Shown piece by piece: positions 12,270 to 23,999 of a DNA stretch of 64,000 nucleotides. Location: the NCBI GenBank assembly GCA_028386065.3, contig JAKUCV010003092.1, forward strand, positions 235,721 to 299,720. The letters are read 5' to 3'. A program made the position numbers and the translations under genes. Under the pieces are notes generated by a model, which saw only the letters and a program-made list of their open reading frames with translations, was not told where the DNA came from and ran no database searches. The DNA is from Turnera subulata. Taxonomy: Eukaryota > Streptophyta > Magnoliopsida > Malpighiales > Passifloraceae. Each line of letters begins with the position of its first letter. Positions within the stretch are counted from its first letter, which is position 1.

Positions 12270-14498
12270 TTTCGCGTCACACTTTTTGTTTCCTTTCTTT
12301 CTTTTTTTCTTGTTTTCGCTCTTTTTCCTTCTTCCTCCCAATTTTACAAAGGCTTTAGGAGAGAATCAGACAGTTAGTTTACTTTAAAGGGACTTTCAAA
12401 AAACCGCCGTTCTTCTTGTCAGAGAAGTAGGGCGAGAATTTAGGTGCCGAATTTGCTATATCTCTTTTATTTTGAAGTGACGGGATTAGACATCTAAATG
12501 TGGGTGTGTTAATGGTGACGACGGGTGGGGAAATGAGGGGCGGGATGGGGATTTTAGGAGCGTTGAGATAATTGGCGATTTTAATGGGTGTGGTAGGATT
12601 CCTCTGTTATGGTAGGAGAAGGGGATAACCACCAGTTCTCTGCTTTCAGTTTTAGATTTTTGGGATCTTTTTTGCTACTTTTGCCTATGGAACACAAAAG
12701 TACACGTGTTTCCGACAAAATGTGTACAACAACAACCGGGAGTAGTACCAAGTAAACACAAATCAACAAGGTAAAGGACATACAAAGAGGAAGATAATTA
12801 ATCAGCGTAACTAAAAATGTTCTTTATGAGACAAAATTCATGCCCGCTGTGGTCTTAAAGAAGATTGTGGGGGCAAGTGATGCAGTGACTCATGCACTAA
12901 CCCGAATGGTGTGCTTTTGTTGTTGTTTATGTTTCTGCAGAAAGAATTTGATTTGCAGAGTTTGTAAGACTAATTAGCCCAGACGTGAGGATAAATCATG
13001 CCTTAGACACTACTACCTATGATAGGCATTGGAATCTTCATTGTTAATCCTGGCTACTTAAGAAGTACTGGATCAACTTTATAACTCCGAGGATTTTGCT
13101 TGCAACTTCCTCGGACTTAACTGAAAGCGGTCGATGCGCCATTGTTGTAATATAATCAAGTTTGTTCCTTTGCGCAATTTGCCCGTGATTTGGATTTGTT
13201 ATCAAGGCGTATGAATACACTATAAGTTTTATAGAATGATATTCAACCTTGATGGGCGATAAAATTTGTGACCCACCAGCTGTTTTTATCATTCTTTTTT
13301 GGGTTCTGAACTGTTCGCTGAATCAAGCTCTATTCTTTTCTTATTCTTTTTTGAAAATTAAGCTCTAATTTTGATACGAAATCCCCTTGATATTGGTACC
13401 AAAATGAAGGAAGGCAGGAACATGAGCTTTGGAAAAAAACAATCCAAGGGTACTCCACGAGTAGTACCGTAGTAGTACTATTTTAGAGCAGCCTCTCGAC
13501 TGCCACGAGGGTGATTAATTAGCTGAGGATTTACTATTATTTTTCAACCGTGTATGTCAACACCAAAGATTTAAAAATAGTACTAGTCTTTACATCTGAT
13601 CCCGTTTGTTTTGATGGAAAAAAAAAAAATTGCAGAAATATCCTATATTTCTTCTCCATATTGCCCCTTGACGAAGACTCAACAGTCCATGAACATATTC
13701 AGATTCCAGACCGAAAACAGTCCGTACATATTTTCAGGTCTATTTCTAGCTCAGTAATTTTGTCTGCGGAAATTAATCATCTGAAAGTGGGGGAAATCTG
13801 GGTCCAAAGTTAGTGGCACTGGCACCTGCTAAAATATGTGCTTAAAAAGGAATAAAAATATTGGCAGGACAAACGGCATCCATAAATTATTAGTTAGCAT
13901 TTATATTAGAACTAGTATTTATTAGTGGCTTCTAAATCTGAAACGCTCACGTGATTACCTCGTGACTACAAAATTAGGTAGCACAGTACTACTACGACCC
14001 CGTTTCCCTTGTCAGGAACTCAAGATCCCTGGTTGGTGGGAACTGGAAAGACCTGACCCTTTGCCAACCCTGAATCTAAAACGAAAATTAATTTTCCTAA
14101 AATAAATATATAATTAGCTTTCCTAATTTTCCATTTCATTTCCCACACCCAAAATGTAGCCAGACGTCAGTGGCCATCTCCTCAGTTTCCCCGTTTCCGT
14201 TTCTAGTTGAAAGCTAAGAAGAAAACATAGACACCAAAAAAAAAACCTAAGAAGAAAACACAAAAATACCCAGAATATTCACCTTTTTTTTTGGCAATTT
14301 TGTGAATTTATTTATTTTTTAAAAAATTATATATAGTGTTGTTTGTTTCCTTTCCTTTCTCTTCTCAGTAGTAGTCTTTGCTCATTCACCAGCCACCACC
14401 TACCCACTAAAAACACCACTGTAACAGCAAAAAAAACAAACTCGAGACTTCTACTTGACGGACTCTCCAACGTTCCCTTTCCCTCTCCCCTACCAAAC
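12270..14498. other. Divergent intergenic region; no gene seen
   Basis: This 2.2-kb region separates the minus-strand UVR-ApaG gene from the plus-strand translocator gene, so it should hold both promoters. It has scattered homopolymer runs and one short A-tail insertion scar at 14214-14260. No further coding signal was recognised. Confidence 0.55.
14214..14260 (+). mobile_element. Ultra-short A-tailed insertion with 14-bp target duplication
   Basis: CTAAGAAGAAAACA occurs at 14214-14227 and exactly again at 14247-14260. Between them are only 19 nt, TAGACACC(A)10C. A short unique head, a C before an A-run and a perfect duplication of 14 bp are what target-primed reverse transcription of a nearly fully truncated LINE or other polyadenylated RNA would leave. 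Replication slippage is the alternative. Confidence 0.55.
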
Positions 14499-14534
14499 TA
14501 TAAAACCCTACCTCTCTCTCTCTCTCTCTCTCTC
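14499..14534 (+). promoter_or_regulatory. TATA box and CT-rich start region of the translocator gene
   Basis: TATAAAA lies at 14499-14505, about 95 bp upstream of the ATG at 14597. It is followed by a (CT)n run at 14512-14534, which would fall at or just after the transcription start. CT-rich leaders are frequent in highly expressed plastid-protein genes of plants. Confidence 0.6.
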
Positions 14535-14596
14535 TTCCTCTTCCTCTCTCTCTGTCGTCTCTACCAATAAACTGCTCTGGTTTTCGGATCTCGAAA

Positions 14597-17532
14597 ATGC
14601 AGAGCACCGCCTTCACCCTCTCTCCCTCCTCCCTTTCCCTCCCTTCCCTCAAGCCACGTACCTCCGCTCTCCCTCCGCTAAACCCTAGGTTCCACCCCCT
14701 ACGCGCCTCCTCCGAGAAACGCCGCGATCTCAATGTCGCCTCCTCCCTGCACACCCGATCGTGGTCCCCTCTCTGCCTCTCCAGGCCGTGGAACCCCCTT
14801 CCTCCCCTGGCCCCCCGCTCCGAAACCGGGAGCTTCCAAGTGGAGGCCACCGCCGTCCCCGATAGCGCCGGGGAGAGCGAGGAGAAGAGCAGCCTAATGA
14901 AGACTGTTGAGCTCGGGCTGCTGTTCGGGCTCTGGTACCTGTTTAATATCTACTTCAATATCTATAACAAGCAGGTTCGCTTCTTGTTTAAAAAAGAATT
15001 TGCTTTGTCATTTTTTTAGAAATAAAGACTGTCATTTTGCATTTTTGTTTTTGTTTTCCAACAATAATAGAAATGATTAGTGTAAAAAGTTCGTTTCTTT
15101 AATTGGGATGAAAAAAATGTGTTTTTTTTTCTTTATTAAAGTAAAGCGCCAAATAGATGAAATGAAGTTGCGATCATACGTCATGGAGGGTTAATAGAAA
15201 AGAATATATCTTTTGATTAGGTTGCTTGTTATACACAGGATTGCAAGACAGTGATTTGACGATGGTAATTTTTTGACAGGTTTTGAAGGTTTTTCCCAAC
15301 CCAATAACAGTCACCGTAGTTCAGTTCGCGGTTGGGACGGCTCTTGTTACCTTCATGTGGGCTTTCAATCTTTATAAGAGGCCAAAACTTAGTCGTGCAC
15401 AGGTATTTGGTACTTTTGGGGAGAGATTGGGTGTTAAGAATTTGAGTTCTTGTATTGTGTTTCTCATAGTGGTTTGTTTTGGACAATGCTTTTGATAGCT
15501 TGCTGCAATCCTGCCATTGGCTGTGGTTCACACACTAGGCAATCTTTTCACCAATATGAGTCTTGGAAAAGTTGCAGTTTCCTTCACTCACACGATCAAA
15601 GCTATGGAGCCTTTCTTCTCGGTTGTTCTCTCAGCTATGTTTCTTGGTGAGGTGAGACAAGAATTAGGTTTGTTGCAGATATGACTATTTCTGTACTAGG
15701 CAATGTTGGATTGTGCGCTAGCATCGCAGTTTTCTCGACTTAGTTACTGTCCTGGCATTGCTTCTTTATGGAAACAAGTTGAAGCATTTCTTTTTTCCTT
15801 TGTTGCACTGGATTGCTGTTTAAGCTGCTTCATCTCTAACTCTTATTCTTTTCCTGGTATAGTTGCCTACTCTTTGGGTGGTTAGCTCACTTGTACCGAT
15901 TGTTGGTGGAGTGGCACTTGCATCAGTTACCGAAGCCTCATTCAATTGGTAAGCGTAGGGGTGTTATCTAAGGCACCATTTCTCAAAATATTTGTGGCAT
16001 ACACAGATGGATTGTTGAATATTTACTTCTGTATTTCCTTTGTGCCAATCTAGCTTGTGATATGTGACTTCCGTTTTTATGCTTATGAAAACAGGGCTGG
16101 ATTTTGGAGTGCAATGGCTTCCAATTTGACAAACCAATCTCGTAATGTCCTCAGCAAAAAAGTGATGGTCAAGAAAGATGTAATATCTTCTTTCTTTATA
16201 TTTTATTTATAAAATATTTTGGTCTACGAGATGAAGCATTCACAGAAGTCTGTTGTATTTCCACTCTGTCAAATTGCTGGCTTCTTGAATGTAGCTTATC
16301 AAGCTTACCTTGGTGAATGACCTATGGTTTTTCTGTTCACAGGATTCGTTGGACAACATTACTCTATTCTCAATCATAACAATTATGTCCTTCTTCTTGT
16401 TAGCCCCTGTAACTCTCTTCACAGAAGGTGTCAAGTTTACTCCTGCATACCTCCAATCTGCTGTGAGTACCATTAACCTTCCTCCTCTTTCAAGTTTTCG
16501 GTGCAGAGCATAAAGTTGCTATATATTAACAAAAATATTCAGTCAAAAAGACTATCCCAATCAACTGGGTTGTTGTTTCATTAGCTCACTTCTCATTCTT
16601 GGTATTGCAGGGATTGAATGTTAAACAGGTGTACACTAGATCTCTTCTTGCCGCTCTCTGTTTCCATGCCTATCAACAGGTAAGTCTTGTGATTTTTTTC
16701 TGAATTTAAAATGTTGAACTATTGTTCTAAAGTAGTTCTACCCTTGTGTACTGTTCTCCAAAGGGTTGTTCTACTGCCGTGGTGCTTGTCTTCCATTTGT
16801 TCAACTTTGCCTTCAGTGCCATCATAAGCTACCATGGTTATATGTAATATCTGAATGACTGGGTCTTTCACTTCTAGTGAGAACGAATCTCCTAGTTTGT
16901 CCTGAAAATTTATGCAAAAGTATTGCCGTATACTGGCAATACGGTCTCTGCTTGCTATTCATTAATACTTTAAATCCCCATTTTCGTTGAAATAATCAAG
17001 ACATAGTTTGCTTTCTTCTTGCAAACTTTAAAACTTCAAAATGTTACATGTTATGACCACCTTACTGCTTCAAACTCTGTACCATTTGTGAATAGGGAAA
17101 CTAATGCGTAAATGGCCTACTGAAGGCAGCATGCTGGTTGCTTGATGCCATTTTAAAACATATCAAATTGCCTGGATTAGTCTTTTTCCTGGTCCTCTAT
17201 AGCATAACATATTCTGGATTGAACCTTGCAGGTTTCCTACATGATACTGCAGAGAGTGTCCCCTGTCACACACTCCGTGGGCAATTGCGTGAAGCGTGTG
17301 GTCGTCATTGTGAGCTCCGTCCTCTTTTTCAAGACCCCTGTCTCACCAATCAACTCGCTGGGTAAAATTTATTGCAACTCTCAACTAAAGTAACAGTTCC
17401 ACATTTTGCTCGTTTGCAAGTCTCATGGATTTTCTTTTTGATGTATTTGATGCAGGCACTGGGATTGCTCTTGCTGGAGTGTTCCTGTATTCAAGGGTGA
17501 AACGCATTAAACCAAAGGCTAAGACGGCTTGA
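14597..17532 (+). CDS. PPT1: Plastid phosphoenolpyruvate/phosphate translocator (406 aa)
   Basis: Nine exons fit in phase: 14597-14974, 15280-15402, 15499-15651, 15863-15948, 16095-16179, 16343-16462, 16611-16679, 17232-17361 and 17456-17532 (TGA). Residues 1 to about 95 are rich in Ser, Pro and Arg and have the character of a plastid transit peptide. The remainder is a triose-phosphate-translocator (TPT) domain with about eight to ten membrane segments, including [54 protein letters not shown] and [18 protein letters not shown]. The region around [15 protein letters not shown] is typical of the PEP/phosphate subfamily (Arabidopsis PPT1/CUE1) rather than TPT, GPT or XPT. The protein exchanges cytosolic PEP for phosphate across the inner envelope and feeds the shikimate pathway and fatty-acid synthesis. 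Length agrees with known PPTs. PPT1 versus PPT2 identity is inferred. Confidence 0.93.
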
Positions 17533-18635
17533 AGTTCTGTGGGGGAGAATTTTGGTGTGAAATCCACATTAGATGGTGATAGCAAGTCGATTGTTGGATC
17601 TGAGGACTTTTTTTTTTATTATTTTTCTTCTGTAGATTTGGCAAAGAACTCGGTTAGGCTCTCTACTAGTCTGTTTGCGTTTGCTGCATTTACTTTGGGA
17701 TGATTTTTTTTTGGTCTTGTGGATTCATCAAGAATTTTATAGAGGGTGCAACAAAATGTGCTCTTCAGAAATCAGAACACTTTCATGTTCTTTCCACGTG
17801 CTTATAATGTGGTTGACCCATTCTGTTTCCCCTCGAGCTTGTCTTTTCGCACTCGAAGCGAACTCGTCGTGTCGTGCTTATAAAGATGGGCCGATAGGTG
17901 ATAATAATTCGGGCTTTGCGGCTGATCGTAACAAAATGGACCATCGGTCGATGAGAAGTTGTTCTGCTGTGGAAGAAATTTTGGGCTGAGACTAGATTGA
18001 TATTCTCTTTGTCATTACTTGGTCCTGAAATGTTGTCGTGGCCCGTGGTGGACATGAGTAGCAAAAGGGATATATGGCCTTGCGGTTCCAAGATTTAGCT
18101 CATGGAAGTATAAATCGTTTTCTCCTGTTATAAATTGTTATTAATGGTTACATTTCTTTGTTACATAACTTACATTTCTACATGTCTCTAGTCTTTACAA
18201 ACCGATGCTAATGGAACAACATTTACTACTACCTCTGACCCAAAAAGAAGAAACATTCAATACCTCCAAAAGCACACCTACTTTCTCTCTCTTTCTGCAA
18301 GAGCCACTTTCTTAAGCAACTTCAGCCGAAGTCAAAACCTTCAATTTGTGTGGACTAGTTATCCAAGTAGTACTTCAACAAATTGGCATTTCTCAGATTG
18401 CATGCTTGACTTAACTTTTTTTTTTTTTTTCAAGGACTATATAACTTTTATCACATACAATTACATAAACTCTCGAAATTGTCTTGCCAAAAAAAAAAAA
18501 AAAAAGAAATAAGAATGAAGACTTCAAAAGACTCTATTATTCAAGGTTCCATACAAAATTCGAGCATAGTTTTGCTGTCGAAGACTCCTTCGTATTCATG
18601 GTTCCATATACAAAACTTGATTGAATTTTATGGCC
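17533..18635. other. Tail-to-tail 3' flanks of translocator and MYB genes
   Basis: The two genes converge here. The first about 0.5 kb is presumably the 3' UTR of the translocator and the last about 0.2 kb the 3' UTR of the MYB gene. There are T and A homopolymers near 18.42 and 18.49 kb. No other gene was seen. Confidence 0.6.
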
Positions 18636-20574
18636 TCACATCTTGGCTTGAGAGATCATCTCCATTAAATCAATCTCCTCCTTGGCTCCAAACTCCCTGC
18701 AGGGTGGGGTCACATCCTCTGCTGCTGGCACATCCATCCCAAAACTTTTCTTTTCTCCAAGAGAAGCACCAGGCATCTCATTAAGGATATTGTCAATGCT
18801 GCAGCCATCTTGAAATATTTTGTCATCAAATTCGAAATCTGGAACCTCACTGAAATCATAATCTGGCACTAGCTGATCATTCTCGTAAGCAACCAAGGGC
18901 TTTGACTCATTCGGGGATTTCACCGTAGGATTAGCAGCCTCCACAGAATTATCACCTGCATTAGAGGCTTTTCCCTTGCTTGATCTCCCGCTACTGGTTG
19001 CATCCAAGTTCAAGCTCTTGATGTACTCTTGCAGGAGGGTGCCTCTGGGGTATTTCGAACGGCATTTCCTCTTGGAGAATTGCCTTCTTTTGGTTGCGTT
19101 CCAGTGGTTCTTGATAGAATTCTCAGTCCTTCCTGGCAATCTCTTTGCTATCTCTGCCCATTTGTTTCCTATCTCTGTATGTGCCTGTATAAGTATCTTA
19201 TCCTCTTCATCAGTCCATGTGTCCTTCTGCAAACAAAGCACAATAAGAAATGGAGACGGAAACATTAGCTATTAACTAGCATCTTCATCTGACATTTGAA
19301 TTTAAATATCCCAGGCCAATTATTTCATTTTGTCACGTTTGCATGATGATTCCTGTGATGGTAAAATCCTAAGAAACTGATTTTGGACATATTCGCTCTT
19401 TCAGTTAATATATGAAGTTATAGGGTCTATATGTCCCAATAGCATCGGTGAGGAATAAATGCAAACTAGAAACAAACTACATATGGGGACGAATATAGCA
19501 GATGCAAGTGCAACTACAGTATTTATCTGTTCAAATTGCAGAGCACAAGGAATTGCCGATGTGATTCTTGTTCCACAGGCGATCAAACTTTTTTAAAAAA
19601 TTATAATTAATAGTGATAAAATAAGACAGAAACAACAATGCAAGTATGCAACTAACCTTGATATCGGGCCTCAAATGGTTGTGCCACCTTTCTCGACACT
19701 GTTTTCCAATCCTTCCAGGCAACATCTGAGCAATATGAGACCATTTTCTCACACCATACTGTTCTACCAGCTGAATCAGAAGTCTGGATAAACATCACAG
19801 TAACACATACTATAATCGTAAAAAACACAAACATATGGAGATCTCAGAAACCAAAATATCTCTTTAAAGTATGAAAAAAGGAAAAGAAAAATTCCTCAAC
19901 TACCTATCTTCGTCAATCGTCCACTGACCCTTCACTACATTGCTCTTCTTGCGACCTTTCCATGATTTTCTTGTAGGATTCAAGAGCCTATTTTTACTGG
20001 CACCATCTCTCTTGAAGTAATCATGCTTATGGGTAGCGGACGATACTTCATCAGGCACACCATAATTACTTAACGGCTTCATTTCTTGGAGGTTAAAAGA
20101 TGATCCAACAATGTCAATATTTGGGGTGATACTGTTTCTTTGAGGTAGATGGTGATTCATCAAATTATACCCTCCTCCTACAGTTCCTTCACTTTGGAAA
20201 TTATCCATGACATTACTACCACGAGGGCCATGATCAGCAATAAACGCAAATGGCTTTTTCTCGTAGTACTGATCGTAGAATTCCATGCTCGTTGACGACG
20301 ACCCATAAGGGAAAGCATCAAAAGGGTCGTAGTTTGATGACCCGGTTTGGACACCAAACATGGGATTTGTCGAAGAGGACGACCCAATCCCATGGAACTG
20401 GTTGTCTAGGTGTTGGAACTCATGGAGGTAGCCGCCCTTTGAGGTTGCTGTTGCTGCCTCGTGATCGAACAAGAATTCTTCTTTCATGATGTATGGTGGC
20501 TTGTTTGTGCAAGTTTCGGGTATGAATATTTGTGGGTTGACATGGTGGGTTTCTCTATTGACAAACCTCTCCAT
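18636..20574 (-). CDS. R2R3-MYB transcription factor of the MYB98/MYB115/MYB118 clade (462 aa)
   Basis: Three minus-strand exons fit in phase: 20574-19904, 19783-19657 and 19226-18636 (TGA). A long N-terminal region (1 to about 214) rich in Ser, Phe and Tyr precedes R2 at about 215-266 ([20 protein letters not shown] ... [20 protein letters not shown]) and R3 at about 267-317 ([20 protein letters not shown] ... [20 protein letters not shown]). The central position of the MYB repeats, the [20 protein letters not shown] signature and the [10 protein letters not shown] lead-in are typical of the MYB98, MYB64, MYB119, MYB115 and MYB118 group. That group controls synergid, endosperm and embryo programmes in Arabidopsis. 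Both introns fall in the MYB repeats. The acidic C-terminus ([13 protein letters not shown]) may activate transcription. The exact orthologue cannot be decided here. Confidence 0.93.
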
Positions 20575-21041
20575 GGAAGAGAAGAGTGAAAATTAAGAGA
20601 AATGACAATTTCTTTGAAGGGTCTTTAGTCCTGAGGAGTTTCAAGCTACCACCTTTGTGTTACTTAATAGGGGAAACAAGGAGCAGTTATGGCGAAGTAT
20701 TATCTCCGCCGTTGTTTGTGAGTAATCCGATGGTTAATCTTGCTCCTTGTGTTTAACACTAGTGACTGTTAAGCTTCTCTTGTTATAACTTTGTTTAGGA
20801 GGTTATTTTGGGGAATTTGGTGGAAGCAGAAATAGTCATTGCTGGTCAATTTGTACGACAGTCGTACTAAGTTAGTATTAATTGTGGTTATGTTCGAGTT
20901 AATACTAATTTTTCTTGTCAGGAGTTTAATATTTTTCATGAAGGTATGCCACGTCACAGCCTATGAAAGAGCTTACTGGTCGGATTGCTTGCGTGAGAAA
21001 TGTGTCCGAAAATCCAATTGAATATGTAATAAGGATAACTG

Positions 21042-21086
21042 AAAGTCATTATAAATTAATTCTAAAAAAAAGTCATTATAAATTAA
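21042..21086 (+). mobile_element. Ultra-short A-tailed insertion with 18-bp duplication
   Basis: AAAGTCATTATAAATTAA occurs at 21042-21059 and 21069-21086, separated by only TTCTAAAAA. The perfect 18-bp repeat with an A-run abutting the second copy fits a minimal retroposition scar. A simple tandem duplication with a 27-bp period is an equally simple explanation. Confidence 0.4.
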
Positions 21087-22429
21087 CGGGAGTATAAAAG
21101 TTGAAATATTGAACTCAATTGAAAAATCAAATTGTGAACATCTTAAATGAACCAATGAAACAATAGCGTTTTCGTCCGTTGACCGCATTGATGTGTTATT
21201 GTGAGCTTTTCTTGTTTTCTTCTCTTTTTTTTTTTACAATTTAAATGTGCGCAAAGAATACAGTTCAACCAACTCGATGTTGTAAGAAAATAGATTTATT
21301 AGGATGCGAGAAAATGTTAAGATGGATTAAAATCAAGAAACATAATCAAGGGCATTCTGGTAATGTAAACTGGTATAAAATAACTCCCCAATTAACACCG
21401 CTGTTAAGTACAATTTTAATGATTTGTCTTCAGTTGAAATTATTACAGAAATGTAGCTCTTAGACGAAAGAGAAATTAGTAGCTATGTGCTTGTGTGGGA
21501 GTAAATGTTGTTTCATGTGTGTAAAGACTTAAGACACAGTAATTAAGTTATGCAACAGAGTAATGTAGCCATTAATAACAAGTCATAACACAAAAAAAAA
21601 AAAAAACGGTTTGACGGATTTATGTTTCCATGACTGAATCTTGGAACAACATCTCTCTTAATTAATTAGTAATTAACAAGTAGAGGTTTCTTGTTTTCAT
21701 TTTCTTTTAAATACGGGAAGGATTCAGTACCACTTTGTCTCGATTAGTTATAGGATTCATGTTGCAGGATGCTCGTCTCCTTCCAAACAGGAAATATCCG
21801 TATGTGTTTATGGAGATAACGTTATCCCCCCACTTTTTCATTAATAGAAGTGTGTAGATCTTAAATATAGAGACATGAAATACTTAGGGACTAGCAATGT
21901 GGTTGGTCTAACTGGTAAGTAAATTGGCTCCGTTTAAGCGAGTTTTCATATTCAGAAAATTTTTATTGGGTGACTCACCCACCATACCCAAATGTGTGAT
22001 CCAGGTAGAATCCTGATTAAACGGGACAATATTTCGAATACCGGATGGGGAAAAAAAAAAAATATTGAAGGATCCATTTAAAACCAGTATAAACACTCGT
22101 TGAACCTGGTAGTTTGCTCGCAGCATCCTCTCTATGAAAATGATGGATGTGGTGTTTTTTTCTTTCTTTTTCTTTTTTTATTAAAAAAACTGTGTGGATT
22201 GGGTAGGACTCATCAGCAAAGCCTTGAGAAGGTGTGGTAGGCCCATTAAATCTTGAGGCCCGAGGGAATGGAGAAGATTTTAACTAGTTTGATTGGGTCA
22301 ATATCCAATTGTCGCCTGTTCTTATTATCAATCCAAGTAAAGCGGATTAACCAAACTGACGTAAGTTTGCTATCGGGTAAGCGAGCCCAATCAGAAATTG
22401 GGCTTCACTAGGTCAGTTGTGGCATAGGA

Positions 22430-22476
22430 CAACGATGTTAATTACCCCAAAAAGAAAAAGAAAAAGCAACAATGTT
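22430..22476 (+). mobile_element. Possible short A-rich insertion with 10-bp imperfect duplication
   Basis: CAACGATGTT (22430-22439) and CAACAATGTT (22467-22476) flank 27 nt that run ATTACCCC then an (A)nG-type tail. There is one mismatch in the flanks, so this is weaker than the other scars in the window. Confidence 0.3.
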
Positions 22477-22619
22477 TTGTAAAAAAATTTAATGGCGCAT
22501 GTTCGGTACCTTAAGAAATTTTAAAACGCGTGCATCATTATAATTTTTGGTACCTTAGTACGTGATATTCAGATGCAAGGTTACAATAAAGTTCGTATTT
22601 ATTACAGGTTTTAGCTCTC

Positions 22620-22626
22620 TATAAAT
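22620..22626 (+). promoter_or_regulatory. TATA box of the HMA-like gene
   Basis: TATAAAT lies about 100 bp upstream of the ATG at 22727, the spacing expected for a short plant leader. Confidence 0.6.
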
Positions 22627-22726
22627 ATAGATATTTTGGGCCAAATCGTTCACATTCAGTCAAACGCTCAATTTTCTTCCTTTCATCGTTGTGAATACCT
22701 CAAGATTTTTGAGTTGTCCAGTTACA

Positions 22727-23458
22727 ATGCTTCCCTTCAAAAAGATACCAGAGTTTCTATCAAAAATTCTATCAAGAAAAGAAAAGAACAACAACTACGA
22801 AAACAAACTGTGTGTAAGTGCTCTTTGGTTGGACTAGTGCAAGTCCTAAGTGAGAAAAATTACTCGCATCATCTTCACAAACACAGGCTCATACATGTAA
22901 TTTATTTCAATGAATGATGTCCAGCTTTCTCGAAAAAATTTAAGAAAACAAGAATATCCAACCATCTTCCAACTCGAGACACCACTTAAATTCGCACACA
23001 CAAGAAATTACAAGCAAAAAAATTAATGTTTTCTTAATCGTTTCTTAATTTTCTCTTTCTTGTAGATATGCGAATTTAAGATAACATCTAAACTTCCAGA
23101 CTGGCCTCAAAAGTTTGAAGAATACTTACAAGGAATCGATGGTAGATTCTATATCCCAATGTGTCTTAACTTTTCCACCAGTATTGAGGCATGGTAATTG
23201 GTAAACAACACTTATTGGTTTTCTATTTAATGTCTTTTAGGATTGACCTACACTCTTGACCAGGAAGAAGGAAAACTAGTGACCAAGGGCATAGCCAAGG
23301 GTGCAGCTGATCCATTTAAAGTTGAGGACAAGCTCCGGCAAACAGTAAAAAAGGGTATTGAAATGTCAGATATGAAGATTGATCCACCGAAAAAGCAGAA
23401 GGATGGCACCGCACTAGATCAAGTCCTGGACAATGGCGAGCAAATTGCAGAAGTGTGA
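22727..23458 (+). CDS. Small heavy-metal-associated (HMA)-fold protein lacking the CxxC site (126 aa)
   Basis: Three exons fit in phase: 22727-22813 (ends TGT before GTAAGT), 23066-23141 and 23241-23458 (TGA). The N-terminus is short and basic (MLPFKKIPEFLSKILSRKEK). The core follows the HMA fold: strand CICEFKIT, then SKLPDWP where metal-binding members have MxCxxC, helix QKFEEYLQGIDG, strands LTYTLDQEEGKLVTKGIA, then DPFKVEDKLRQTVKKG and a last part EMSDMKIDPPKKQKDG. The DP-x-K/L-x-x-K/L-L motif and the overall order support an HMA-like protein of the HIPP/HPP type with a degenerate metal site. It is therefore unlikely to bind copper or zinc in the usual way, and its role is unknown. The gene converges with the GDSL gene; the stops are about 0.54 kb apart. 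Confidence 0.72.
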
Positions 23459-23999
23459 GAGCTATAGATATGGCTACTGCCAGAGTTATGTGTTTAATTT
23501 GTGTTATGAAGAACTAGAAGTGGCTTTCTCTGGCTTAAAGACATCCAAGTAAAGAGATTATATTACTGTAATAAATAAATAATCAACCATTTAACTTTGT
23601 ATATATGTTTTATGTGAAATTTCCTCAGTGCATATGCATTTATATTTTCTAGCAGTATAAACTAGAAGTTTCTCCTGTGATCGAAGCTTCAAAGTTTTAG
23701 TTTCATCTTCTTGTCGGAATTTATTATAAGGTAACACAAAGTGTTAAATCTTTCAAGTCTCTCCAACAAATATTCATACAATTTGACCCCGAAAAAGATC
23801 TCAATGCACAGTGTATTCTTCTGTTAATAATCCCCTTACTGGTTGAGTAATCAACCATTGTTAAAGGAAATAGCAAAAAAAATGAAAGGCTTCTGTGTGG
23901 TGCAACCGCCAGAGGGGGCAGCGGGCAAATAATCAACAGGGAAAAGATGTCAAAATTCAAGACACCCATAAAAATATGGAAGTAATGAATTCTACTACT
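23459..23999. other. Tail-to-tail 3' flanks of HMA-like and GDSL genes
   Basis: Presumed 3' UTRs of the two convergent genes. An AATAAATAAATAAT-like polyadenylation region for the plus-strand gene is near 23570. Nothing else was recognised. Confidence 0.6.

Larger units (their letters stand above)
20575..22619. other. Intergenic region between divergent MYB and HMA-like genes
   Basis: Two kilobases of AT-rich DNA that should contain both promoters. It carries two candidate A-tailed insertion scars (21042-21086 and 22430-22476) and several homopolymers. No coding region was recognised. Confidence 0.55.

Noticed and set aside
12270..12341. Upstream ATG extension of the UVR-ApaG protein (MGGRRKKSENKKK...)
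   Set aside because: The extension is a Lys-rich low-complexity stretch before a normal transit peptide; the ATG at 12269 is the more likely start.
13044..13292. 82-codon minus-strand open frame with EEVASKILGVIKL
   Set aside because: It is isolated in intergenic DNA with no splice-linked neighbours and no family recognised.
14407..14850. Minus-strand Arg/Glu-rich open frame opposite translocator exon 1
   Set aside because: It is the antisense of the CT-rich leader and transit peptide region, with no independent coding support.
21904..22063. tRNA-derived SINE: TTGGTCTAACTGG as box A, GGTAGAATCC as box B and a downstream A-run
   Set aside because: The two boxes are about 100 bp apart, too far for a Pol III tRNA-type promoter, box B is degenerate, and no target duplication was found.
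22636..22917. 93-codon plus-strand open frame overlapping HMA-like exon 1
   Set aside because: It is in another frame, and the GTAAGT donor and downstream exons fit only the frame starting at 22727.
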